Assembly (NCBI GenBank): GCA_026706665.1
Contig: JAPOYI010000041.1
Coordinates: 1-33,462 of the forward strand
Direction: 5' to 3'
Length of the DNA stretch: 33,462 nucleotides
Origin: Gammaproteobacteria bacterium
GTDB lineage: Bacteria > Pseudomonadota > Gammaproteobacteria > Pseudomonadales > Azotimanducaceae
A program made the position numbers and the translations under genes. Positions within the stretch are counted from its first letter, which is position 1. Each line of letters opens with the position of its first letter. Of this stretch, positions 18,059-29,319 are shown one piece after another. The notes under the pieces were generated by a model that was not told the DNA's origin, did not search any database, and saw nothing but the letters and a program-made list of their open reading frames with translations.

Positions 18059-19537
18059 TCAACGGCCAGCGTCCGGCGGCTCGGCGCGCCGAACCGCCCA
18101 TTCAATGCTCTCCACGTGGACGGCGGGCCTGCCGGCGAAGTTCCGCGAGACCAGGTCGGTGTCGGCAAGCGCATCAAGAGAGAACGCCAGGCCGTGGCAA
18201 TCAAGGCAGACGGGGCGAATCATCTTCTCGTTCGGCCGCAGGCTGTCGTTCTGGTTGTGGTCGGTCGTCACCTTCCCCCGGCGCTTGCCCTTGACCATGT
18301 GACAGGTCGCGCAGCTCACGCCGGTGCCGAGAGCGGCTTCACCCGCCTGTTCCTTCAGCCACAACGCGTGGTGCGGGCTGCCGAAATACGCCCGCGTATG
18401 GAGGTCGTCGTGGCAGGACGCGCAGGCCGCGACGGCAGCGTGTTCGATGTCGACCGCGTGAGAGTCATGGCAGGTTCCGCAATCGAGCGGCTCGGTCGGA
18501 GCGTCGATTCGCATGGGCAGGCGCGCCTCGGCCGCGTGCATGTGCGTCGGCGGCACAGGATCCGACAACCTGGCTGAGATCGTCTCCGGCAGTGTCGCGT
18601 CGACCCCAAGCGTTGCGAGCCCCTGGCCCGGTTCCCGGGGCACCGCGATCTCGGGATGCTGCCGCATGCCATGCCGGCCCAGCGCGAAGGTGCGGACTTC
18701 CTGCCGATGGCAGTCGCGGCAGACGGAGACGGAGGGAGAGTCGGTCCACGCCGCCTCGACATCGCCTTGCAAGCCGCCTTCGGCGAAATCCGGGGCGTGG
18801 CAATCGGCGCATGCCACGCCCGCTTCCGCGTGACCGGAACCGGCCCAATGCGCGACGATCGCCGCATCCGCGAGTGCGACTGCGGGTGCCGCGACGGCGC
18901 CCGGTCCGATCGCCGATTCCTCCGGCGGTTCCCAAGCGCGGTACTGGGCCGACAGCGCGTGGACCGGCTCGGCCTTGAGCCAGGGTTGCCCGGCGTGCCT
19001 GACGAGGAAGTCCTCGTAGAGCGCGCGGTTGTCGTGGTAGTTGTGGCACCCGGCGCAGGTATCGAACGAAAGGCCTTCATGGCTCGGCCGGGTCGCCCGG
19101 ATGTCCTGTTCCCCCTCGGAGTGACACGCGACGCAGAAGTCCATGGCGACGGTCACGGCGCTCGCCCGCGTGATATCCGGGCGATGCTCGACATGACAGC
19201 TCGTGCAGTAGCGCGCGTCGACCTTCTCCCGGTAGGCGGCCATCCTTGGACTGCGGAATCTCTTTCGGGAGTGGCTGTCGTCGGCGTCGTCGAGCGCATC
19301 TTCGTGACATTTCCTGCAGGTCTTGTTGAGTTCATTCTTCGCCGTCTCGGCATCGGCGAACGCGGGCGCCGCGTGGCAGGTTTCGCAGGCCATTTCGAGC
19401 TGGTGGTGCGCGTCGGTCGTTGCGCCGATGAGCAGTGCCCGGCGGTCGCCGCCGACCATCATCAGGACCACGACGACCCCCACGGCAACCAGGGTGCCCA
19501 CCGTGGACATGGTCGCGATGACAGCATTTCGGGACAC
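18059..19537 (-). CDS. Membrane-anchored undecaheme c-type cytochrome
   Basis: This 492-residue protein has one N-terminal membrane anchor (about 8-29) and eleven CXXCH motifs beginning at residues 51, 74, 111, 135, 161, 243, 273, 353, 372, 409 and 444. No CXXCK or CX4CH variant is seen, so there is no NrfA-style catalytic site; an electron conduit is more likely than a reductase. Five hemes cluster in the first 165 residues, two in the middle and four near the C-terminus, suggesting modules. The start is a GTG at 19537; an ATG at 19510 is an alternative that shortens the anchor. It lies 12 bp after the GPP34-cytochrome b gene and 42 bp before the DUF3365 gene. I cannot assign a named family or substrate. 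Confidence 0.88.
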   Translation of the reverse strand: MSRNAVIATMSTVGTLVAVGVVVVLMMVGGDRRALLIGATTDAHHQLEMACETCHAAPAFADAETAKNELNKTCRKCHEDALDDADDSHSRKRFRSPRMAAYREKVDARYCTSCHVEHRPDITRASAVTVAMDFCVACHSEGEQDIRATRPSHEGLSFDTCAGCHNYHDNRALYEDFLVRHAGQPWLKAEPVHALSAQYRAWEPPEESAIGPGAVAAPAVALADAAIVAHWAGSGHAEAGVACADCHAPDFAEGGLQGDVEAAWTDSPSVSVCRDCHRQEVRTFALGRHGMRQHPEIAVPREPGQGLATLGVDATLPETISARLSDPVPPTHMHAAEARLPMRIDAPTEPLDCGTCHDSHAVDIEHAAVAACASCHDDLHTRAYFGSPHHALWLKEQAGEAALGTGVSCATCHMVKGKRRGKVTTDHNQNDSLRPNEKMIRPVCLDCHGLAFSLDALADTDLVSRNFAGRPAVHVESIEWAVRRAEPPDAGR

Positions 19538-19549
19538 GCGCGGGTTCCG

Positions 19550-20722
19550 TCAGTAGAGGTACACGATGAGGAGGTGGATGACGAGCAGCGCGGGCAGAGT
19601 GCACAGCGCGATGACATGCACCCGCATCGGAAGGCGGGTCAGCCTTCCGGCCTGGGCAAACCCGAAGCGCCGCAGCTGGGTGGCGCCGCCCATCAGAATC
19701 CCGGCGAACGCGCCGGATACCAGCGCGGCGAGGTAGCAGCCCATGAGCACGGCATTGAGGTTGTAGCCGAGGCGAAAGCCGGTATGGACGAACAGGAGCA
19801 GCACGCAGGACAAGCCAAGCCCGACATGCATGACCCGCCACCAGTTCTGATCGCCAATCTTCGCCGCAAACCGCATCCTCCTGAGGGAGGCGGCCGCGAA
19901 ACCGAGGACGCTCAAGGCCAGGAGCACGTACCCGCTCCATTCCTGCCAGGCGCCGTCGCCCCAGAGACGCTCGAGCAGCGTCGGGCCGAACCGGTCGGGC
20001 ACGGGGATGCGGGGCGCAAGAACGGTGGCAAGTGTTGCGATCCCGCCAATTGCGGCCAACGCCAGCACGTATCTTCGAAAGCGCGCCAGTCGCGCGCGGA
20101 CCGCCATCAGCATGGTGCGTTGAATGGCGGCGATGGCACCGGCGACCTCGCGGCCAATCAGGTCCATGATGCGAAGCTGCCGGATCCGGGGGGTCGCCTG
20201 CTCGATCTCCCTTTCCGAGAGCACTTCCGGAAAGATGCTGCATGCGTCACACAGCGCGATTCGCACGACGTCCCGGGGGTCAGGGATATCGTCGGCGAGC
20301 ACCACTTCGCGGATATGCAGCTTGATTTCCCGCTGGGCCGTACCATCGCGCATGGGGTAGTGCTCGACCCGTCGCCGCTCGCGCTGTTCGAGGATGCCGC
20401 GGTCGACCAGGCTGGCCAGTGCCTGCTCCCGAATGGTGTTGGCCTCTTCGCGGGCCAGCAGCCTCACCCAGGACTGTGCGTCCATCACTTCTGGATGGGT
20501 GGCGATCCTGGCCAGGATGCGGTCAAGCATCGCCAGGCCGGTCGGATTCTCGTTGAGGACGATGAGCGATTCGAGGTCGGTGTCGATTCGGAGCGCGAAC
20601 GCCAGATCCATCAACGTGGCGCCAGCCAGGGCGCACTCGAACGCGTTGCTGTTGACCGGCAGGAAGGCGCCGTCCTCCTCACCGAGCAGCAGCAGGAGTA
20701 TCTCTTCCGTGAAGGTGAGCAT
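19550..20722 (-). CDS. GOLPH3/GPP34-type domain fused to a di-heme cytochrome b-like membrane domain
   Basis: The first gene of the cytochrome operon encodes 390 residues in two parts. Residues 1 to about 200 resemble the GPP34 (GOLPH3/Vps74) fold: LTFTEEILLLLL, ALAGATLMDLAF, then IVLNENPTG, a helix with ARIA, and LASLVDRGILEQR. Residues about 218-390 hold five predicted membrane segments. Segment three contains His299 and His313, and segment five His369 and His383; both pairs are 14 apart, the spacing of bis-His heme b pairs in four-helix bundles. The GPP34 part should be cytoplasmic. Eukaryotic GOLPH3 binds phosphoinositide and glycosyltransferases; what the domain binds here is unknown. 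The ATG at 20722 has no strong ribosome binding site. The heme assignment is inference from spacing. Confidence 0.8.
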   Translation of the reverse strand: MLTFTEEILLLLLGEEDGAFLPVNSNAFECALAGATLMDLAFALRIDTDLESLIVLNENPTGLAMLDRILARIATHPEVMDAQSWVRLLAREEANTIREQALASLVDRGILEQRERRRVEHYPMRDGTAQREIKLHIREVVLADDIPDPRDVVRIALCDACSIFPEVLSEREIEQATPRIRQLRIMDLIGREVAGAIAAIQRTMLMAVRARLARFRRYVLALAAIGGIATLATVLAPRIPVPDRFGPTLLERLWGDGAWQEWSGYVLLALSVLGFAAASLRRMRFAAKIGDQNWWRVMHVGLGLSCVLLLFVHTGFRLGYNLNAVLMGCYLAALVSGAFAGILMGGATQLRRFGFAQAGRLTRLPMRVHVIALCTLPALLVIHLLIVYLY

Positions 20723-21069
20723 GGTGCGTGCGTTTCGTGCGAAGGTGCACCGTTACGACTTCCAGGAAGAGCATAGCCCATTCAGTTCTGGACTCGTCTC
20801 GCCCTTGGCAACGAGACAGGGTTCTTCATCAGTCTGCCGTGATGTCGCAATGGCGCGGCGACGCTTTGCATGGCGGAGTGCTCCCTCGCCACGTACCAGA
20901 TCGACGGTGTGAAAATACTCACATCCTTGCATCAACCCATTGCGCGAGCATCGTTGCCGAATCGCTCTAGGTCGAGCCAGCTGCGCACTTTATGCGCTTC
21001 CATGTTGCGCGGAGCTTCGCCCAACGCGACTCACGGTTTTCTCCTTGAGTTGTCGGTCGGAAAGTTGCC
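20723..21069. promoter_or_regulatory. Divergent promoter region, cytochrome operon and Crp-family regulator
   Basis: This 347-bp gap separates the minus-strand cytochrome operon from the plus-strand regulator. It looks somewhat less GC-rich than its neighbours and has no convincing reading frame. Its one clear element is a Crp-type palindrome at 20908-20923, 186 bp from the operon start and 147 bp from the regulator start. I could not assign -35/-10 boxes with confidence. Confidence 0.6.
20908..20923. promoter_or_regulatory. Crp-type operator 1, TGTGA-N6-TCACA
   Basis: The sequence TGTGAAAATACTCACA has both perfect Crp half-sites with the canonical six-base spacer. It is followed by TCCTTG, nearly the same flank as the second site (TCTTTG at 21913). 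Position between two divergent genes fits control of either or both. Confidence 0.75.
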
Positions 21070-21801
21070 GTGGCTTGCCAGACCAACTGGGGGTTGCAAA
21101 TCGACACGGACGATCCGGAAATCCCTGAACCGGCGACGCGCGACTTGGCGTCGAAGCTGGAGCGACTAGGCTGCGGGAAGCCGGAATTGCTCGCCCGAAG
21201 AGGTTCTGTCGTCAAGTACGACCACGGTGTGATCGTCTCATCGAGCGACCTCTCCCACTTGCACCTGATTCTCGACGGCGTGATTCAGATCATGCACTAC
21301 TCGGTGTCCGGCCGTTCGGTTCTGGTGCACGAATTCGGGGCCGGGCAGCCATTCGGCGGCTGCGACATGCCGGGCGACGAGCGCGTGCCGACACAGGCTG
21401 TCGCTAACGACAACGTAACCGCCCTGCGATTCAGGGGCTGGAACAGTCTCGACGCCGCGCGCAACGACGCCGGATTCGGGTTGATTCTGCTCGAGCACGC
21501 CTTGTCAGTGGCCTCGACCCTTGCCGGGCGTCTGATCGAACTGACGGTGGAGCGAGCGCGTGATCGGGTCCGTCTTGAACTTGTGAGACAGGCGCGTCAG
21601 AACATGCTCGACGAACAAGCAGGCCTCGTCGAGCCCGCTCCGACGCATTTAGATTTGGCGATTCAAGTCGGATCCCACCGGGAAGAAGTCTCCCGCGAGA
21701 TGAGCTACCTGAGGCGGCACGCGCTGATCGAGCGGGTCGGCACCGCCTTGAGGGTGCGCGTAGACGCGCTCGAGGAGTTGTACCAGCGGGGGCAGGTGTA
21801 A
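21070..21801 (+). CDS. Crp/Fnr-family transcriptional regulator
   Basis: The 243-residue protein has an N-terminal cyclic-nucleotide-type beta-barrel (about 45-125), a long dimerisation helix (about 132-175) and a winged helix-turn-helix (about 188-235). The recognition helix reads SHREEVSRE, with Arg204, Glu205 and Arg209 at the same spacing as Arg180, Glu181 and Arg185 of E. coli CRP, which read TGTGA. The effector pocket is not clearly CRP-like: where CRP has ERSAWV this protein has ERVPTQ. There is no Fnr-style N-terminal Cys cluster. The start is a GTG at 21070 with no strong ribosome binding site, so the first 20 residues are uncertain. It is divergent from the cytochrome operon and lies between two TGTGA-N6-TCACA sites. 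Confidence 0.87.
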   Translation: MACQTNWGLQIDTDDPEIPEPATRDLASKLERLGCGKPELLARRGSVVKYDHGVIVSSSDLSHLHLILDGVIQIMHYSVSGRSVLVHEFGAGQPFGGCDMPGDERVPTQAVANDNVTALRFRGWNSLDAARNDAGFGLILLEHALSVASTLAGRLIELTVERARDRVRLELVRQARQNMLDEQAGLVEPAPTHLDLAIQVGSHREEVSREMSYLRRHALIERVGTALRVRVDALEELYQRGQV

Positions 21802-21896
21802 TCCGCAGATGCTATCCGGTCGCGCCGGTTCAACCCGGTGGGCAACCGGAACACCCACGTTGGAGCCGCCGCAGACGCTTCTGAAAGTCCCCCGAT

Positions 21897-21912
21897 TGTG
21901 AAGATCTTCACA
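21897..21912. promoter_or_regulatory. Crp-type operator 2, TGTGA-N6-TCACA (perfect palindrome)
   Basis: TGTGAAGATCTTCACA is a perfect 16-bp palindrome with the Crp consensus half-sites. It lies 96 bp after the regulator stop and about 78 bp before the ATG of the small membrane peptide at 21990, so it most likely controls that gene pair. Its right flank TCTTTG resembles that of operator 1. Confidence 0.75.
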
Positions 21913-21989
21913 TCTTTGTGTTCGGTCGATCACGAAAGTCAAGCCCTTCGAGGCGAGCGACTTTTGGGGACCGAATCGGAGACACCAAC

Positions 21990-22106
21990 ATGACCTCGAA
22001 CCATGTCGTCATGTCCGTCGCGGTTGCGACCGTTCTCGGCGGAATCGTTCTCGGCCTAGCGGCGCTCGTCGTCTGCTGGCACCTGGAACGAAGGAAGAAA
22101 ACATGA
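21990..22106 (+). CDS. Small single-pass membrane peptide (38 aa)
   Basis: A 38-residue frame starts at the ATG at 21990, with GGAG about 10 bases upstream, and reads MTSNHVVMSVAVATVLGG then one hydrophobic helix ending before the basic tail HLERRKKT. The stop overlaps the next start as ATGA, which supports real, coupled translation. The short N-terminus followed by a helix and a positive C-terminus suggests an N-out, C-in inner-membrane peptide. I do not recognise a family. It is the first gene after Crp-type operator 2. Confidence 0.65.
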   Translation: MTSNHVVMSVAVATVLGGIVLGLAALVVCWHLERRKKT

Positions 22107-22498
22107 AAACAAGAAACGCTTTGCCTCTCATGCTCGCCGCCTTGATCGCGGCAGGGGGGTGCGCTTCGATCACCAAGGGAACTACCCACACCATCAACGT
22201 CGAGGTTGACGGATGCGGCGAAAAGACCGAATGCACCGCGACCAACAAGAAGGGAACGTGGATCTTCGACGCGCCCGGACCCGTCACCGTAAAAAAAAGC
22301 GACGACGCTTTGGCGCTCCGCTGCGTAGACGGCGACGAGTATGTCACCCGCACTGTGGCGCCGAACAACAGCGGCATGGTTTGGGGCAACGCCGTATTCG
22401 GCGGCGTGATCGGCGCCGCGGTGGACGCCAACACGGACGCCCACTGGGAGTACCCGGAAACGGTGACGATCAATCGCCAGAACTGTCCAGAGGACTAA
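22103..22498 (+). CDS. Small lipoprotein with GCASI-KGTT motif
   Basis: The 131-residue product has a lipoprotein signal ending in a loose lipobox, LIAAGGC (Cys20), followed by Ala, which favours outer-membrane sorting. After it comes SITKGTTHTINV, a pattern I recall from many small surface lipoproteins of unknown role that begin GC-A-[ST]-I-x-x-GT. Four further Cys (38, 44, 74, 128) could form two disulfides. A Gly-rich stretch, GNAVFGGVIGAAVDA (95-109), suggests a membrane-inserting hairpin. It is translationally coupled to the small membrane peptide upstream and is probably controlled with it from Crp-type operator 2. No function can be given. Confidence 0.75.
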   Translation: MKTRNALPLMLAALIAAGGCASITKGTTHTINVEVDGCGEKTECTATNKKGTWIFDAPGPVTVKKSDDALALRCVDGDEYVTRTVAPNNSGMVWGNAVFGGVIGAAVDANTDAHWEYPETVTINRQNCPED

Positions 22499-22535
22499 GT
22501 GCTGATCGGCGTAATCCTGCCGCTCCGCCCGGCGG

Positions 22536-22702
22536 GTGTTCTGGACCATGGACAACGGCTTATCCCACCGCGCGGCCAGGCCTGCGTCGAGCGCATCCGG
22601 GCGCAATGGCCGACCATCGTTCCGGTGCGCACGCCCGCACATGCCAGTTGGCTGAATCAAGTGGAGATATACTTCTCCATCCTGCAACGCAAGGCCCTGT
22701 GA
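22536..22702 (+). pseudogene. IS630-family transposase fragment, frameshifted
   Basis: A fragment of the C-terminal catalytic half of an IS630/Tc1-type DDE transposase is recognisable. One frame gives VFWTMDNGLSHR (second catalytic Asp in MDN). After about two extra bases the next frame gives GQACVERIRAQWP, then HASWLNQVEIYFSILQRKAL, the conserved end of the family with its third acidic residue. The N-terminal two thirds are gone, and a stop follows at 22702. The end overlaps the left arm of a 13-bp inverted repeat. The element is dead and marks past insertion into this accessory region. Confidence 0.85.
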
Positions 22703-22792
22703 CTTCCAGCGGTGGCTTCATGCCGGGCCGCCCGCTGAATACAACAGCCTGGGGCGAATAGGCGGAACTACAGCGCAATGCTGGAAGTCACA
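22698..22792. repeat. 13-bp inverted repeat, 95-bp span
   Basis: TGTGACTTCCAGC at 22698-22710 is perfectly inverted as GCTGGAAGTCACA at 22780-22792, with 69 bp between. The left arm begins at the last codons of the transposase fragment. It may be the scar of a mobile element end, a small non-autonomous element, or a stem in the leader of the secreted-protein gene that starts at 22838. Confidence 0.65.
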
Positions 22793-22837
22793 ACGGCCCG
22801 GCGCCAGCCGGGAACTCCATCCAGCAGGGGAACACCC

Positions 22838-23368
22838 ATGAAATACATCGCATCCGTGTGCGCGATCCTTTGGGCCGCTACCGCGTCCGCCCAGAACCTG
22901 ACCAAAACGGAAGAGGGCCGGGCGGCTATCGGCCTTTGCTACTCGGCCTGCTTCCAGCGGGACAACGAGGCGGCGACGGAACTGGCTTCCCAAATCCGCC
23001 GCCTCAACGACTTCTTCGTGTCCGACTTGTACGCGGCCACCGACTTCGACGCATGGAACGCCGTGGCCAGGGACGAATACGTGCTTCTATGCGGGCTCAT
23101 GGTGCGGCGATACAGCGTCGCCAAGGGATGCCACTACGGGTGCGACGACCTGGAAAAAGCCTACGGCACGACTACCGCCACGGCGCGTAGCAAATTCCAC
23201 TCCCGAATACGGCACCTGCGAGAACTATTGAAGCGGCAGGACCTTTGGGACGAATCAGCCAATGCCCCGGCGGAAGACATAGAAAAGATCTGCGGCGCGA
23301 AATGGGACGCCGCCGGATCCAGCGGCCGAACAGAGGTCCAACGAGCCCTACCGAATCTGACCCGATAA
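22838..23368 (+). CDS. Secreted helical protein with two CX3C motifs, unknown function
   Basis: I start at the ATG at 22838, which has AGGGG upstream and yields a clear signal peptide (MKYIASVCAILWAATASA, cut before or after Gln19); a longer frame from 22778 lacks such a start. The mature protein of about 157 residues is charged and mostly helical by eye. Six Cys remain: CYSAC (34, 38), Cys85, CHYGC (98, 102) and Cys152. Paired CX3C motifs are a known way to clamp two helices by disulfides, so a periplasmic helical fold is likely. I do not recognise a family. It lies just after the mobile-element scar and may be cargo or a local orphan. Confidence 0.7.
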   Translation: MKYIASVCAILWAATASAQNLTKTEEGRAAIGLCYSACFQRDNEAATELASQIRRLNDFFVSDLYAATDFDAWNAVARDEYVLLCGLMVRRYSVAKGCHYGCDDLEKAYGTTTATARSKFHSRIRHLRELLKRQDLWDESANAPAEDIEKICGAKWDAAGSSGRTEVQRALPNLTR

Positions 23369-23398
23369 GCGTATGTTCCGGTCGTGCCGCGCAAAAAC

Positions 23399-23430
23399 GG
23401 CTCGCGGCGGGTCGCATCCCGCCGCGAGCC
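23399..23430 (-). terminator. Perfect 13-bp hairpin with minus-strand T-run
   Basis: GGCTCGCGGCGGG at 23399-23411 pairs exactly with 23418-23430 across a 6-nt loop. On the minus strand the stem is followed by G-TTTTT-GC, a good intrinsic terminator; on the plus strand no T-run follows. Yet the only nearby gene end is on the plus strand (23368). Either it works for the plus strand without a T-run, or it ends an unseen minus-strand transcript from 23431-23888. Confidence 0.6.
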
Positions 23431-23888
23431 TAGCGCTTCGAACTGACCAGCTCTACGAAAACCAGCTCGAAACCGCGTCCTATAGGCGCCAACATTCCGC
23501 TATGGGCCTACGCTCAAATCGACCTCCACGCCTGCCGCCCGCAGCAGCGAAAAAAAAGCAAGCTGGAAATTGGTCAAACTGACCCACTACCTGTTTTTGG
23601 GGAGCGTCGCAGGCGTTCGGAGCGACGCAATCGTCGAATAACTGACATTGCGTCGTCGCGCGACGCCTCTTGGGTGCGAGTGAGCGGTAAGGTGTAATCA
23701 CTCTGACGACGAAATGAAAACGTTCTTGACATTCGGGGCCGTCTAACGGAGGCGATTCGCTCATCGCATAGAGATAGCAATTCCGGGGTTGCACTGGGTT
23801 TCTTCTCATACACCGACCCGGCAGGGTCAGGTCGAATTGAGTTCGGGCGCGCCGCCGTGCTACGTTCCCGGCGTTCGCTCTCCTCGTC
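23431..23888. other. Noncoding, structured 458-bp gap
   Basis: No convincing gene is seen on either strand. The content is less GC-rich than the flanks and includes an 8-A run near 23540. At 23567-23592 the sequence GGTCAAACTGACCCACTAC resembles terminal repeats of IS21-type elements as I remember them (weak). Two hairpins with related arms follow: GCGTCGC/GCGACGC (23604-23610 with 23622-23628) and GCGTCG/CGACGC (23650-23655 with 23661-23666). The right part must contain the promoter of the gene at 23889. Confidence 0.5.
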
Positions 23889-25000
23889 GTGACGCCAACG
23901 CCCGTGCTTGAGTTCATCCGACGCGTACCAGCGGTGGTATGGGCTGCCCTAGCCGGTTTTGTGGCCGCGTCGGTGGTCATTCTCGTGTTGGTCGACTACG
24001 TCCTGGAACGGCGCTCGGTCGCTCGGATGGATCGTTTTGGCGAGGTGCTTGGAACGCTCGCGGCTGAGTTGGCGGCCGGGCCCATGCTGCGGCCGAATCC
24101 CGTCGCGTTCAGCAATCTCGGTCATACCATGATGGCCTTCGATGAGGTCGTCGGGTTCAGTGTGTATGACGTCGACGATCGCGTGATGGTCTTCATGGGT
24201 CGCGATGCCCACGAGGCGGGAACCGTTCACCATACGAGCGCGGTGACGGCGGATGAAGCGGTCGTCGGCTATGCCCGCGTTGTGTTGGATCGGGAGCGGT
24301 TCCGGCCGACGGTAGCGGAGTTGGTTTCGGCGTCGGCGCCGTTCTGGCTGCTCGTGCTGGCCGGGACCCTCCTCCTCGTCACGGTGGGCCCACGCGTCGC
24401 GCGAACTGCGGATTCGCGCCCCGGAACCGTTGCGCCCAGCGAGGTTCAGGCCGCGTTCGTGCTGGTCATTAACCTCTTCGACCGGAAAAACGTCGAGGGC
24501 GAGCGAAAGGGCGCGGTACTGGGGCTGGTGCTGGAACGTGCCGACCAGCTCGCCAATATCTATGACGGGAAGGCAGACCCATACCTGGGCACCGGTGTCC
24601 TCGTGGTATTCAAAGACAACGGGGGCAGCGATCGTTGCTTCGAAGTGATCTGTGCGGCGCTGCTGACCGCGCGGGTGCTCGATCTGACCAGTTTCCGGCG
24701 CGTCGCAGAGTCGCGCCCGGCGTTTCGCTTCGGACTGCACCACTGCGGCGACCCCGGCTCGGACGGCACCATCGAGGAGTCCGAGGAGGTTCGCGAGGCG
24801 CTGCTGCTCTCCGCGCTGGCCCCGGACGGGAAACTTGCGGTCAGCGAGGAGGTGTTCGCGCGGGTCGACGGGCCGGACAAGCTGGCAGCGGACACGGCGG
24901 CGCGCCGTGCCATGGAAGCGCTGTCAGGAACCGGCCTGAGCGGATACCGGTTGGTCCACTCGGCGCTAGGGTCTTACGGAACCGTGATCGAACGCCAGGC

Positions 25001-29208
<4,208 letters not shown>

Positions 29209-29319
29209 TCAGGGTCGGCGGGCAGTCATCCATTTTCGGAGTCGATACGCCGGGGGAACGCCGGCAATCCTGGTGTAATCGGCGTGGGTAAACGCATTGC
29301 GCAACGACGTTAAGCGTCT

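Noticed and set aside
18656-20776. A 706-codon open frame on the plus strand
   Set aside because: It is antisense to the multiheme cytochrome and the GPP34-cytochrome b gene, whose motifs are unambiguous. The frame is His/Arg/Gly-rich with no domain.
22778-22837. An upstream extension of the secreted CX3C protein
   Set aside because: The longer start lacks a ribosome binding site and would bury the signal peptide; the right arm of the inverted repeat also lies there.
23567-23592. A possible IS21-type terminal repeat (GGTCAAACTGACCCACTAC)
   Set aside because: The resemblance is from memory and no partner end or transposase is present, so I only mention it in the description of the gap and do not list an element.
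23480-23980. A 166-codon minus-strand frame in the gap before the AhpA-like gene
   Set aside because: It runs into the start of the plus-strand gene, has low-complexity Arg-rich ends and crosses the hairpins. No domain is recognisable.
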